From Sulfobacillus sp. (GTDB lineage Bacteria; Bacillota; Sulfobacillia; Sulfobacillales; Sulfobacillaceae), in contig DAIDDL010000007.1 in the NCBI GenBank assembly GCA_027309085.1, positions 41,301 through 105,300 of the forward strand: a stretch of 64,000 bases of DNA, read 5' to 3'. The notes beneath the pieces are model-generated. The model saw nothing but the letters and a program-made list of their open reading frames with translations, did not search any database and was not told where the DNA came from. Numbering within the stretch: position 1 is the first letter of the stretch; each line of letters begins with the position of its first letter. This document shows positions 34,332 through 43,258 of this stretch, in pieces. The position numbers and the translations under genes were made by a program.

Positions 34332-35078
34332 ATGGATTTGAGTTTATCTGGGAAGCAAATCATAGTGATGGGCGGGTCGCGCGGGCTGGGACGGGCAGTG
34401 GCGGAGGCGCTGAGAGAGGAAGGCGCCGCGGTGCTGCTGGCATCACGCACCGCTCCAACGCCCCGTGAGGGTGCATGCCCGTGGAGCGAGCTTGACACTG
34501 GGGACCGGTCCAGCATTGAGAGGTTCATTGACACCATGCCGTGGGAACGGGTGGACGGGCTGTTTGTGAATACGGGCGGCCCGCGTCCGGGGAAATTTGA
34601 TGACTTGGCCGATAATGACTGGCAGGCCGCGTTCACGAGCCTGCTTTGGGGTCCCGTTCTTCTTATCAAAGGCCTAGCCCCGATGATGGCGCCAGGGTCG
34701 AGCATCTTGTTCAATACGTCCTCCTCGATTAAGATGCCTATCGATTCGCTTCTTCTCTCCAATGTGATGCGGCCAGCTGTCGCCGCCTTGGCCAAATCCC
34801 TCTCGATTGAAATGGCGGAACGTCAGATCCGAGTGAACGTGATTGCGCCGGGGAGAATCGCCACAGAGCGCGTGAAGGAGCTCGACCAGTATCGGGCTTT
34901 GCAGGACCAGAAGCCGCTGGATGCCATTGAATCCCAGGCAGCTTCTCGAATTCCGGTGGGCCGCTACGGCGCCCCGCGGGAATTCGGGAAAGCCGCAGCC
35001 TTTCTGCTCTCCCCGGCGAGCTCGTACATTACAGGCGCCAGCTTGTTCGTGGACGGTGGGCAGACTCGCGCTCTATAG
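34332..35078 (+). CDS. Atypical short-chain dehydrogenase/reductase
   Basis: 248 residues, Rossmann fold. Cofactor loop GGSRGLGRAVAEAL; VNTGGPRPGKF in place of the common NNAG; VNVIAPGRIATERV and ITGASLFVDGGQTRAL at the end. The active-site stretch reads SSSIKMPIDSLLLSNVMRP, so the YxxxK pair is not present in its usual form. This matches an atypical FabG-like subgroup, whose members are poorly characterised. Start ATG 34332 with AAAGGGG about 12 bp upstream. Follows sigH by 65 bp on the same strand. Confidence 0.82.
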   Translation: MDLSLSGKQIIVMGGSRGLGRAVAEALREEGAAVLLASRTAPTPREGACPWSELDTGDRSSIERFIDTMPWERVDGLFVNTGGPRPGKFDDLADNDWQAAFTSLLWGPVLLIKGLAPMMAPGSSILFNTSSSIKMPIDSLLLSNVMRPAVAALAKSLSIEMAERQIRVNVIAPGRIATERVKELDQYRALQDQKPLDAIESQAASRIPVGRYGAPREFGKAAAFLLSPASSYITGASLFVDGGQTRAL

Positions 35079-35262
35079 GTTCTGGCGGGACCCGGCCCCG
35101 GAACGCGGCAGGGCAGTGCCTGCATCTCAGTCAAAACTGCTTGGGCGGCTTCCGCGTGCCCTTGCGGTTGCGGTGTCTCGGCAGACGGGCGTCAGGACCG
35201 TTTGCCGTTCACCATGACACAGAAGCATTTCACATTTGTTATCTGATAATTCATCGAAAAAC

Positions 35263-35280
35263 TTGTGATGTGGTTCACAA
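35263..35280. promoter_or_regulatory. Crp/Fnr-type palindrome upstream of aldolase gene
   Basis: TTGTGA-TGTGGT-TCACAA is a perfect 6-6-6 dyad matching the Crp-family consensus TGTGAnnnnnnTCACA. A -10-like TACAAT lies at 35289-35294, without a good -35, so an activator bound here could recruit polymerase. Confidence 0.65.
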
Positions 35281-35448
35281 AAAAGGCTTACAATGTTGTC
35301 GTCGAGTTGGAGAGAGCGCCGACCGTCACAGACTTAACACAAAAATAGCTGAAAATTTTTAATATCTCAAATCATGGACCCTTCGGAGAGATGTCATCCC
35401 AAGGGCTTAGAGAGGCATAAGCACTACACAAAAAAGGGGGGGCCACAC

Positions 35449-36303
35449 GTGGGATTCGCATCATTTGGCAGCTGGCTGCGCGACGGATTGAACAGAGGGT
35501 ATGCTGTGGCCCAAATCAATATCAATAACCTGGAGTTTGTCCAGGCGATTATTGAAGCAGCGGAGGAAGAAAAGGCGCCCGTCATTCTTGGAGCCAGCGA
35601 AGGGGCGCTGAAATACATGGGCATTGATTACGCCGTGGCCATTTGCCGTGCAGCGGCCGAGCGGGCGACCGTCCCTGTCATGCTCCATCTCGACCACGGG
35701 CCCAACTTGGAATGGGTGTTGAAGGCTATCCGCTACGGATTTTCCTCGGTGATGATCGATGCATCCCGCCTACCTTTGGAAGACAACATTGCTTTGACTA
35801 AAACCGTTGTAGAGTTGTGCCACCCTCTCGGAATAGAGGTGGAGGCAGAGCTGGGACGGATCACCGGCACCGATGATGACTTGACAGTAGATGAGCGTCT
35901 GGCCACATTGTGCCGCCCAGCCGATGCGTTGCGGTTTGTGGAAGAAACCCATGTCGACGCACTGGCCGCCGCGGTCGGGTCGGCCCACGGACACTACAAG
36001 GGAACGCCCCAACTGGATTTTGAAAGGCTAGCGGAAATTCGCGAGGCAACGGGTGTGCCCTTAGTACTGCACGGCGGGTCGGGGATTCCCGATGGGGACG
36101 TGCAGAAGGCCATCGGTCTCGGCATCGCCAAAATGAACATCAACACCGACAATCAAGAGGTATTTACACAAAAGATACGGCAAGTTCTTGCTAGCAACGA
36201 AACAGTGTATGACCCGCGCAAATATTTGGGCCCGGGACGCGAGGCGATTAAAGAGATGGTGAAGAGCAAGCTCCGGCTGACAGGGTCTGTTGGCCGCGCG
36301 TAA
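35449..36303 (+). CDS. fba: Class II fructose-bisphosphate aldolase
   Basis: Zinc-dependent aldolase joining DHAP with G3P (or erythrose 4-phosphate) in gluconeogenesis and the Calvin cycle. 284 residues, the size of Bacillus FbaA. Zinc and phosphate sites: VMLHLDHGPNLEWV, EVEAELGRITGTDDD, AVGSAHGHYKG, LVLHGGSGIPDGDV and KMNINTDNQ. GTG at 35449 follows AAGGGGGGG by 6 bp; the open frame back to 35374 lacks a ribosome-binding site. Phosphoribulokinase follows 77 bp later, pointing to carbon fixation. Confidence 0.94.
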   Translation: MGFASFGSWLRDGLNRGYAVAQININNLEFVQAIIEAAEEEKAPVILGASEGALKYMGIDYAVAICRAAAERATVPVMLHLDHGPNLEWVLKAIRYGFSSVMIDASRLPLEDNIALTKTVVELCHPLGIEVEAELGRITGTDDDLTVDERLATLCRPADALRFVEETHVDALAAAVGSAHGHYKGTPQLDFERLAEIREATGVPLVLHGGSGIPDGDVQKAIGLGIAKMNINTDNQEVFTQKIRQVLASNETVYDPRKYLGPGREAIKEMVKSKLRLTGSVGRA

Positions 36304-36380
36304 AACGGGGCGGCGGGAAGTGAACAGACACCGCAGCAGAGCACGGAGAGAAATTTCCCGTACAGATAGGAGGAACTGAC

Positions 36381-37328
36381 ATGGGACCAAAGAGGCACCG
36401 CATTACAATGATCGGGATTGCGGGTGATAGCGGCGCTGGCAAGTCGACCTATGCCACCGCATTGCAGGAACTACTGGGGCCGGATCGGGTCACTGTGCTG
36501 ACACTGGACGATTACCACTCACTCGACCGCGATGAACGGAATGCGATCGGGATCACAGCCTTAAATCCGTGGAAAGCCAACAACCTAGGGCTTCTGATTG
36601 ATCATGTGTGGGCGCTGAGACATGGGCGGGCCATTGTGAAACCCACTTATGACCATGCCACCGGGCGATTTGGCGCTATGGAAGAAATTGTTCCCCGAGA
36701 CATCATTATTCTCGAGGGACTTCATACCTTGTATCTGGAACGGTTGCGGGAAGCGCTGGACCTCCGGATGTACTTCGATACGGACAATGCCCTGCGGGTG
36801 CGCTGGAAGGTGCGGCGGGACTCTGGCGCCCGCGGATACACCCCGCAGGAGGTGTTGGCGGAAATAGAGCGGCGCCGCCCCGATGTGATGCGCTACATTG
36901 AGCCACAAAAGGCTTTTGCCGACCTGGTCATTCACTACATGCCGGATGAGTCGCTGGAACCTAGTCCGGAATACCCTGAACCAGTGCGGGTCGTGTTCGC
37001 GGAACGCCTTCGCCGCAACAAGAGAATTCTTGTAAAGTGGCTCGCGTTGGGAGCGCGTCTGGGCTTGGTGCACGCGGAACATGTCCACGACATTGTGGAA
37101 GGAGAGGAAATGGAAGTGGCGGCGCTATGGGGAACAACGCAGCAGTCTGCGCTACAGTCTCTCGTTGAGATGGTGTCGGACAGTCAGCTCTTCCACGAGC
37201 ATATCACCAGTCTGGGCAAAACCCTTGACTATGATCCCATTGGCGTGTCGCGCATCTTGGTTTCGAGCATGATCCTGCTTTTGGACAGGAATTTCCGGCA
37301 CGACGAGCAAGGATTGAGGCAAATGTAA
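36381..37328 (+). CDS. prk: Phosphoribulokinase
   Basis: Phosphorylates ribulose 5-phosphate to ribulose 1,5-bisphosphate, the Rubisco substrate. 315 residues. P-loop GIAGDSGAGKSTYA, then TLDDYHSLDRDERN, KPTYDHATGRF and ILEGLHTLY, all typical of PRK. The C-terminal third (about 200-315) contains a helical extension. ATG at 36381 with AGGAGGAA upstream. Next to class II aldolase, so the two probably serve a Calvin-Benson cycle; no Rubisco gene lies in the window. Confidence 0.93.
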   Translation: MGPKRHRITMIGIAGDSGAGKSTYATALQELLGPDRVTVLTLDDYHSLDRDERNAIGITALNPWKANNLGLLIDHVWALRHGRAIVKPTYDHATGRFGAMEEIVPRDIIILEGLHTLYLERLREALDLRMYFDTDNALRVRWKVRRDSGARGYTPQEVLAEIERRRPDVMRYIEPQKAFADLVIHYMPDESLEPSPEYPEPVRVVFAERLRRNKRILVKWLALGARLGLVHAEHVHDIVEGEEMEVAALWGTTQQSALQSLVEMVSDSQLFHEHITSLGKTLDYDPIGVSRILVSSMILLLDRNFRHDEQGLRQM

Positions 37329-37336
37329 GGAAAAAA

Positions 37337-37368
37337 AAGAAACCCGGAGGTCATTCTTCGGGTTTCTT
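37337..37368 (-). terminator. Terminator of the minus-strand methyltransferase
   Basis: Arms 37337-37346 (AAGAAACCCG) and 37359-37368 (CGGGTTTCTT) pair perfectly. On the minus strand the hairpin, which contains the methyltransferase stop, is followed by eight T. On the plus strand it may also help end the prk message. Confidence 0.8.
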
Positions 37369-37935
37369 GGCAGACATCTGGTACCATGGGGATGGGGCAG
37401 CGATGGTGTGAACAGCAGCAAACTTGTACGACTGCAACAATGCTTCCAGCTCTTCCGGGGCAAACCGGATATCCAGCGGCGGTCCAAATGCGGTTTCTAC
37501 TTTGTCCCATTCCACCAGAAAATAAATTCCGCCCGGTTTCAGAATCCGCAGCACTTCTTTCAGAATGCGTCCATCATCCGGAAGATCATGCAGGACATTG
37601 GCCATGAGTACAGCGTCAAAAGTGGCGTCGCTGAAGGGCAGGTCATCAGCCACTGACTGGACCGTGGTCAGGTTGGCAATCCCCGCTTCCCGGGCTCGCT
37701 GCTGCGTCCAATCCAGCATGTCCGCCTGGCGGTCGACCGCCATGACATGGCCCGCAGGGATCATTTTTGCTGCGGGGATTGCGTAAAATCCTGGACCGCA
37801 ACCTATATCGGCAATCACTAAATCAGGACGTGTCAAAAAATGAGCTAACGTTTCCTCCGGGGGAAACACCTTGCGGCGGCTGTCCTCCATTTGCGCCAGC
37901 CGCTCGGGGTCAAATTGATGGTCATGGTGCGGCAA
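37351..37935 (-). CDS. Class I SAM-dependent methyltransferase
   Basis: 194 residues, UbiE/MenG-like Rossmann fold. SAM loop IADIGCGPGFYAIPAA, acidic residue in VMAVDRQADML, motif II in FDAVLMANVLHDLPDD, then LKPGGIYFLVEW. TTG at 37935 with AAGGAGG upstream. Substrate unknown; the fold is shared by quinone, arsenic and small-molecule methyltransferases, and the three conserved cysteines of ArsM are not evident. Ends inside its own terminator. Confidence 0.83.
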   Translation of the reverse strand: MPHHDHQFDPERLAQMEDSRRKVFPPEETLAHFLTRPDLVIADIGCGPGFYAIPAAKMIPAGHVMAVDRQADMLDWTQQRAREAGIANLTTVQSVADDLPFSDATFDAVLMANVLHDLPDDGRILKEVLRILKPGGIYFLVEWDKVETAFGPPLDIRFAPEELEALLQSYKFAAVHTIAAPSPWYQMSAKKPEE

Positions 37936-37983
37936 ATAAAAACCTCCTTGTGGACATAGGTTAATTGGGGCGGGGATGTCTAT

Positions 37984-38283
37984 CTACCATTTTTGCCATG
38001 AATGGCGGGACTGATTCAGGCGGCCAATGATCTGGTCGAACTCCTCGTGTCCGATTTCACCGCGGGCATAACGTTCTTGAGCAATTTCGAGCGGGGTTGC
38101 GCTGTTCAGCGCTGGCGTTGGCTGGGAACTCCGCACAGACCAGTCCCTGCCCTGACAGCCCCAATAGGGATCATCGTCGGGGCGTGGGTCGGGCCTCGAC
38201 ATGCGCCGATAAAAGGCTGCGCTGGCTGCCAGCACGCTCATGGCAATGATAAACGGCGGGAAAACAAAGAATAGCAGTGGCAT
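37984..38283 (-). CDS. SHOCT-domain membrane protein
   Basis: 99 residues. One hydrophobic helix near the N-terminus (FFVFPPFIIAMSVLAASAAF) and a C-terminal SHOCT motif: EIAQERYARGEIGHEEFDQI. SHOCT motifs are short, oligomerising, and of unknown precise role. Of two ATGs, 38283 has the better spacing (9 bp) to AAGGAG. Confidence 0.75.
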   Translation of the reverse strand: MPLLFFVFPPFIIAMSVLAASAAFYRRMSRPDPRPDDDPYWGCQGRDWSVRSSQPTPALNSATPLEIAQERYARGEIGHEEFDQIIGRLNQSRHSWQKW

Positions 38284-38356
38284 CTTCGTCATCTCCTTGT
38301 TATCTCTTCCTATTGTAGCAAACATCGTTAGGCAGGAAACATAGAAATTTGAGATG

Positions 38357-39007
38357 TCACTGCACTACTTCAGAAATATGACTGCGGTTTTCCAGCAAGA
38401 GTCCTTCCACAAAACCGCCTAGCCACTGGTGCGAATCCAGCAAGGAGAATTCCGGTGACAAGGTTCCGGCAATTTCTGCCGATGTGGGATGCGACTGGCA
38501 CATAGGTCGGGCGGGGAGCCCTGTGAAACGCCGGTAACTTTCAGACCAATACCATAGGCGGTGGGAAATCTTGGACAGCAGTGTGTCATGAGGGCCGTGG
38601 GTCAGTAAAATGACCCGTCCTCCCGGTCTCGTTAGCCGGCTCAGTTCGAACAGAACCAACGGCCAAGTGGCCGTTGTGTTGAGAACAAATTCCATGACGA
38701 TACGGTCAAAACTCTGATCAGGATACAAAATGTGGTCCCAATTGCCCATAACCCATTGGATACGGCGCTCCCTGCGGCTGCGCGTCAGCTCTTCCGCCTG
38801 GTGCAGCAGCTCAAATGAGTTGTCCACCCCGACCAGTTCCGCGTGAACAGGAATATGGGAGGAAATGCTCCGCGTAAGGTCGCCACGCCCACATCCCACA
38901 TCCAGGATGTTCTCCGCAGTCTCCGCTGCCAGCACGCTCAAAGTCCATTGCTGCCATGGCTGAACCGGGGGCGGGTCGGTCTTGCCCGTGTTGTGCACGC
39001 TCTGCAT
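38357..39007 (-). CDS. SAM-dependent methyltransferase
   Basis: 216 residues, class I fold: NILDVGCGRGDLTRSI (SAM loop), LVGVDNSFELL, FDRIVMEFVLN, and RPGGRVILLTHGPHD. ATG at 39007 has GAAGGAAC at ideal spacing; the frame continues to 39067. Substrate unknown. A perfect hairpin lies just upstream of the gene (39100-39140). Confidence 0.8.
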   Translation of the reverse strand: MQSVHNTGKTDPPPVQPWQQWTLSVLAAETAENILDVGCGRGDLTRSISSHIPVHAELVGVDNSFELLHQAEELTRSRRERRIQWVMGNWDHILYPDQSFDRIVMEFVLNTTATWPLVLFELSRLTRPGGRVILLTHGPHDTLLSKISHRLWYWSESYRRFTGLPARPMCQSHPTSAEIAGTLSPEFSLLDSHQWLGGFVEGLLLENRSHISEVVQ

Positions 39008-39099
39008 GGCTTGTTCCTTCATAACGCATGGCATAATATTCACCCGCTTCATCGCAGTTTCACTCAACCCTTATTAACGCAAAATCGGCCGCTGTGGGC

Positions 39100-39140
39100 C
39101 ACGACCAGATGGGGTAAAAAGCATGGTCCATCTGGTCGTG
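39100..39140. repeat. Perfect 13-bp inverted repeat
   Basis: CACGACCAGATGG (39100-39112) and CCATCTGGTCGTG (39128-39140) are exact complements with a 15-nt loop. No T tract on either strand. It lies 46 bp after the L,D-transpeptidase stop and 93 bp before the methyltransferase start, both minus-strand. Confidence 0.7.
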
Positions 39141-39185
39141 AAAGGGATGATTAGGATCGCGCGGGGAAGGTACAGGAAGCACGAG

Positions 39186-40799
39186 CTAGTTGGTGGGTGG
39201 GGATACTGTGACGAGCGTGCCGTAATGCATATACGGCCACACCTTGGCGGCATTGGGAATCGGCAACTCTACACATCCTAGACTCTGGGGGAATCCATAG
39301 GAAGCGCGGGGGAATCCGTGCACCGCATCGCCACCTTTGAAATAGTTGACGTAAGGCACTCCGGGGTCGGAATATTTGACTCCAGAGGGGTTGACCCCCT
39401 GCATCGTTTGGGAACGGTACCGGACGTACACGGGAAAGGTGCCCAGATAGGTGGGTGATTGGGGAATCCCGGTATTCGCCAATGTCTTCAGGACGACCTG
39501 GCCGTTATGCCACAAGGTGAGCGTCTCGGGAAGATTTTCCGAAACATAGGCGTAAGTGTAGCCATCGGGGTTTGTCTGGTTGGCCAAGTCAGCGTTAATC
39601 AGCGCCTTCCACACAGCAGGTCCAGCGACTCCATCCGTCGGCATTCCCTGAACTCTCTCGAAATTCATTACCGCCCCCTGAACCATCACGTTGTACTGGC
39701 CAGGAATCCATAGGCTTTTGAGTGGCGCGGGGGTACTGGGGTAAGCCCACTGGAACTGTCCTGTAGGCGCCGAGGTCATCGCGGTGATCTGCGCCGCCAG
39801 TGTCGGCGAGACAGGGGTGGCCGGGGCCCATTTTAATGGCAGGTAGCCCAGCTTGGCTAACAGTTCCTGCAAACGCATGGTGGACCCGGGAGCTGTAGAC
39901 CAGGACATTGAAGTGCTTTTCGGGAAATAGGCGCCGTTTGTCGCGACGTAGCCTTTGCTTCCGCCGGGAACGGTCACATTGACCACGGCGCCGGGGCCGT
40001 AACCCCAACTTGTGGCATCCGGAATAAATTCCTCAGTATGAGAATTTTCCCATGTCCAGTGTCCTGGCACTTGGGGACTCATCTGTGGGGTCAGTGTAGG
40101 ATTGGCGACTGGCTGCGAGAACGTTAGCACCAGGGGGGCGAACAGGCTGATGGGCAGATTGACATTAGGTGACCCAGATACGGTGAGCCATCCGGGGGTT
40201 CGCCAGCTCAAGGTTTTGGGTGTCGAAACGCTTTCCCAGGCCCGGGCCTGGGTTTCCACAGTCAGCGTGCCCTGCTGGCCCGGGGCAGTTCCGGGACTGT
40301 GGATCGAGTAAACCAATTGCGGAATGCTGGCGTGGACCTCGCTGAGGCGGCCACTGGCTGTGACACGGACGATGGATGCCGGAGAAGACAATGATAAAGA
40401 TAAAGGTTTGCCAGGGGAAATCATTAAACTGCTGGCAGTGAGGATAGGATCCTTAGGTGTTTTGACAAAATCCGATACGGAAATAGAACCGAAAGGCCAC
40501 CATCCGGGTCCGGCTACGGACACCTCCACTTGGTAGCGTGAACCGGCCTTCAGTGATTTGGAAGGCCACAGTCGCCCGTCTTTCACGACTAAGGGGATGG
40601 TTTGGCCGCCGGCGTTGGTGGCGTCGGCCGATAATACCCGGCCGGTGACGGATAGGCGGGCCAGAGCAGTTGTGCTGGGCCTGAGGGTTGCCCGGGGCCA
40701 CAGAGCATAAGCCGCCACCCCAACCGCAAGGACTGGCAGCGGCCAGAGATATGCACCGAATCGGCGAGGTCTATGTTTGCCCCTACGTGTTTCCAACAA
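39186..40799 (-). CDS. Membrane-anchored L,D-transpeptidase (YkuD) with peptidoglycan-binding segment
   Basis: 537 residues. Basic N-terminus, one helix (about 15-32), two Ig-like beta regions, a region resembling peptidoglycan-binding 1 (MRLQELLAKLGYLPL...GVAGPAVWKALI), and a C-terminal YkuD domain with VHGFPRASYGFPQSLGCVEL. The catalytic motif is SLGC, a variant of SHGC seen in related proteins. Forms 3-3 peptidoglycan cross-links or attaches proteins to the wall. TTG at 40799 lies 5 bp after AGGTGAT. Cell-wall role in this spore former is inferred. Confidence 0.88.
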   Translation of the reverse strand: MLETRRGKHRPRRFGAYLWPLPVLAVGVAAYALWPRATLRPSTTALARLSVTGRVLSADATNAGGQTIPLVVKDGRLWPSKSLKAGSRYQVEVSVAGPGWWPFGSISVSDFVKTPKDPILTASSLMISPGKPLSLSLSSPASIVRVTASGRLSEVHASIPQLVYSIHSPGTAPGQQGTLTVETQARAWESVSTPKTLSWRTPGWLTVSGSPNVNLPISLFAPLVLTFSQPVANPTLTPQMSPQVPGHWTWENSHTEEFIPDATSWGYGPGAVVNVTVPGGSKGYVATNGAYFPKSTSMSWSTAPGSTMRLQELLAKLGYLPLKWAPATPVSPTLAAQITAMTSAPTGQFQWAYPSTPAPLKSLWIPGQYNVMVQGAVMNFERVQGMPTDGVAGPAVWKALINADLANQTNPDGYTYAYVSENLPETLTLWHNGQVVLKTLANTGIPQSPTYLGTFPVYVRYRSQTMQGVNPSGVKYSDPGVPYVNYFKGGDAVHGFPRASYGFPQSLGCVELPIPNAAKVWPYMHYGTLVTVSPPTN

Positions 40800-41525
40800 T
40801 GGGTATCACCTACCATTTATGTATAAAACTCTAACTCACAGTCTTCTACCTAGAGTAACGCAGGGCTGCACGAAATGGTTACGGCCATTGGTGCAAGTTT
40901 AAGGCATTTTAATCGACCCGGAATCGCATCTTACGGGTTTAATCGACAAAACTGCCGAAAAGCGGGCTCGAGCCTAAATAAATATTACCGGTCCAACGTT
41001 CTCGGCCATGATGGCTGGCAGACCCTAGTGGGTTTGGGGGGGCGGTCGTGTAGTGTTGGCGTCTATGTCAAGCAAGAGCGCCGGGAAACCTTATACAATG
41101 GCTCTGGGCTTTTGGAGGGAGATCTTCTGGAGGAGGCGGGGAGCAGACTGTGTTGCGCCCCAGCCTGCGGCGGGTTTGCGGCACATTAAGCCGGTTAGTC
41201 CTAATGCGTACCGGGGCGCGGAGCGGCACCGAGACCAGCCGTGCATGATGGGCCACGGGCCAGTTCGGGAAAAATGACCCAGTCGCGGAGATTTCCGGTA
41301 GTGCTAAAGATCATAAGGGTAGGGCCAAATGGCCCCACGGCCTGTGCTCCGGTGGACCCTGCAAATGAGGGCCCCATGCATCTCTTGCGGGTGACCCTGA
41401 CCCGATACACTAAATGTTGAACAGCAAGGGGTGTCGGCACCGAGTCGTGAAAGACCGAACGGCATTGGGAATTTAGAGAGTAGTATCCGGGCACCCTACA
41501 CTGGACTTAAAAGGAAGGTGACAAT
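40800..41525. other. Long intergenic region, 726 bp, with a direct repeat
   Basis: TTTAATCGAC occurs at 40908-40917 and again at 40938-40947, 30 bp apart (about three helical turns), which could be paired regulator sites. GGGCC/GGCCC self-complementarity occurs near 41320-41335. Open frames here lack family features. This is the presumed control region of the cytochrome b cluster. Confidence 0.45.
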
Positions 41526-41615
41526 ATGACAACCCAGACAGGAAACTGGATTGTAGAGGCGCTGTTTCTCGTGACGTTTGTCGTAGGACTGCTGTGGCCG
41601 AGTCGGCACCACTGA
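41526..41615 (+). CDS. 29-residue single-helix membrane peptide before cytochrome b
   Basis: ATG at 41526 with GGAAGGTGA upstream opens a 29-codon frame ending TGA at 41615. One hydrophobic helix spans about residues 8-25 (WIVEALFLVTFVVGLLW), followed by the charged end PSRHH. Cytochrome b starts 45 bp later with its own ribosome-binding site. Size and position recall the small single-helix subunits of b6f complexes (PetG, PetL, PetN), but sequence similarity cannot be claimed. Too short for routine gene finders. Confidence 0.65.
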   Translation: MTTQTGNWIVEALFLVTFVVGLLWPSRHH

Positions 41616-41660
41616 GACGGGCTTTGGAACACGGAAAGATGAACAGAGGAGGAACACAAT

Positions 41661-42281
41661 ATGGCGAACTGGACAACGGCATCCCGCAAGGCCCTGACCG
41701 AAGCAATGTCAGTGGATACCTGGCTGCCTGAAAAAATGCCCGAGTACGCGCAAGGTTTTATGTATATGTTAGGGTCATTGACGGCCTCCAGCTTTGTGGC
41801 GCTGATTATTTCCGGAGTGGTGCTGGCGGCTAACGGACCTGCCAGCTGGTCTTATAACGGTGCAGACCGATTTGCAGCGGCAGTGCATTTTTGGTCGGTG
41901 CAAGCCTTTTTCTTCTTTATGATGCTCCATCTCTGGCGGGTGTTCTTTACAGGTGCTTGGCGCGGAGGGCGCCGGGAAACCTGGCTGCTGGGCGCCGTGG
42001 CCATGATTGTTGCCATCCCCACAGCATTCACCGGGTTCTTGATCAACGGTGACTTCTACTCCCAGTGGAATGCCGTGCAGGCTAAAGACGGGCTGAATGC
42101 ATTAGGGCTTGGATGGGTGAACTTGCCAAATGCGGGCCAGATGTTCGGCATGCACGTGGTGGTGCTCCCTCTGACCTTGAGCCTGATTATCTTCGGGCAC
42201 ATTTACCGCGTGCGGATTAAAGGTGTGGTCCCGCCTTATCCCATAACGCAAGAGGCCGCCACATCAAAGGAGGCAAAGTAA
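41661..42281 (+). CDS. Cytochrome b6-type subunit
   Basis: 206 residues, four helices. Two His pairs for hemes b: H76 and H90 in VHFWSVQAFFFFMMLHLW, and H165 and H180 in GMHVVVLPLTLSLIIFGH. Spacing of 13 residues in the first pair and 14 in the second is the b6f/menaquinol type rather than mitochondrial bc1. No cysteine exists near the N-terminus, so the covalent heme c(i/n) of b6f and of Bacillus QcrB is not expected. GAGGAGGAA precedes ATG 41661. Quinol oxidation is inferred; no Rieske or cytochrome c gene is nearby. Confidence 0.88.
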   Translation: MANWTTASRKALTEAMSVDTWLPEKMPEYAQGFMYMLGSLTASSFVALIISGVVLAANGPASWSYNGADRFAAAVHFWSVQAFFFFMMLHLWRVFFTGAWRGGRRETWLLGAVAMIVAIPTAFTGFLINGDFYSQWNAVQAKDGLNALGLGWVNLPNAGQMFGMHVVVLPLTLSLIIFGHIYRVRIKGVVPPYPITQEAATSKEAK

Positions 42282-42283
42282 CA

Positions 42284-43258
42284 ATGGCTACCCATGCGCA
42301 GGAGGACATGGTCAAGAATTACCGCTACGTGCCGGAAGATTTCATGAAGCATTTGATGGGGACGCTTGGAATTGTGTCGGTGTTGGTGCTGGTGCTGGCG
42401 GGCCTTTTCGGGGTGCCGGAACAACCGCCTCTGACTATCCAGAACAACGCTATTCAAAATCCCGTTGCATTTGAGGCCATGACTACCCGTGACTTGAACG
42501 GGCAGGGCCGGATGGCCAATTACGGGCCGCCTTACAACAACGGCACAGGGAACTTGGAGTTCGTGTTTCAGAAGTGGGTCGGCGTTCTCCACCCGCTGAA
42601 TGCAGAGAACGACTTTATTATCAAGCCGCTGCGGATGGCAGCGACGGTCAACCCGGCCATTACGCCTCCCCTGAACGCCTTTGAAAGCGCATCGCCAGCG
42701 CAGCAGGTGGCATGGGCCAATAATTACGAGACGGCCTTGGCTAAAGGCACTGTGCGCAACGGTGTGGTCGTGGTTCCCGCTGGAAATTACGGACCGGTGC
42801 CGGCACTGATGAACGACACTCTCAAGCTTGGGGAGAGCGGGCTGATGTCTGGAGCCCTTATCCGCAATCCCAGTGTAGTGACACGTTTCAATAACCAGAA
42901 TTACCAACTGTTCCTGGAAGGCGATCCACTGCACAATGCGGCCGCGTCCCTGCAGCTGAAAGGTACTCAGTGGGGCATTCAGCATTCCGCTGTCGTTGGT
43001 TACCCGGGGGCATGGTGGATGACCATTCCGACATGGATTTACCAGTGGCCGTTTGTGGCGAATTCACCCGCCGCTGACGCGGTGGCTCTGAGCATCGGTT
43101 TCGTCTTCTGGCTGGCTTTGGCCCTGACCCCATGGATTCCCGGATGGAACAAGGTTCCCCGCTACCTGGGAGTGTATAAGTTGGTCTGGAAGGACTTTTA
43201 CTACCGCCAGACCCACCCGGCTGCCGGTAAAGGAGATGACACGCGTGGGGTCTCTTAG
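42284..43258 (+). CDS. Two-helix membrane protein with large ectodomain, partner of cytochrome b
   Basis: 324 residues. Helix 1 at about 24-43, then about 215 residues outside the membrane, then helix 2 at about 263-286 and a basic C-terminal tail. Around helix 1 (VPEDFMKHLMGTLG...FGVPEQPP) it faintly recalls b6f subunit IV, but the PEWY quinol motif is absent and the loop is far larger. No CxxCH, no Cys-His Rieske clusters and no cysteines at all are seen. Starts 2 bp after the cytochrome b stop with AAAGGAGGCAAAG. Function unknown. Confidence 0.75.
   Translation: MATHAQEDMVKNYRYVPEDFMKHLMGTLGIVSVLVLVLAGLFGVPEQPPLTIQNNAIQNPVAFEAMTTRDLNGQGRMANYGPPYNNGTGNLEFVFQKWVGVLHPLNAENDFIIKPLRMAATVNPAITPPLNAFESASPAQQVAWANNYETALAKGTVRNGVVVVPAGNYGPVPALMNDTLKLGESGLMSGALIRNPSVVTRFNNQNYQLFLEGDPLHNAAASLQLKGTQWGIQHSAVVGYPGAWWMTIPTWIYQWPFVANSPAADAVALSIGFVFWLALALTPWIPGWNKVPRYLGVYKLVWKDFYYRQTHPAAGKGDDTRGVS

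Noticed and set aside
40875..41277. Open frames in the long gap before the cytochrome b cluster
   Set aside because: Composition and starts do not look coding; treated as regulatory region.
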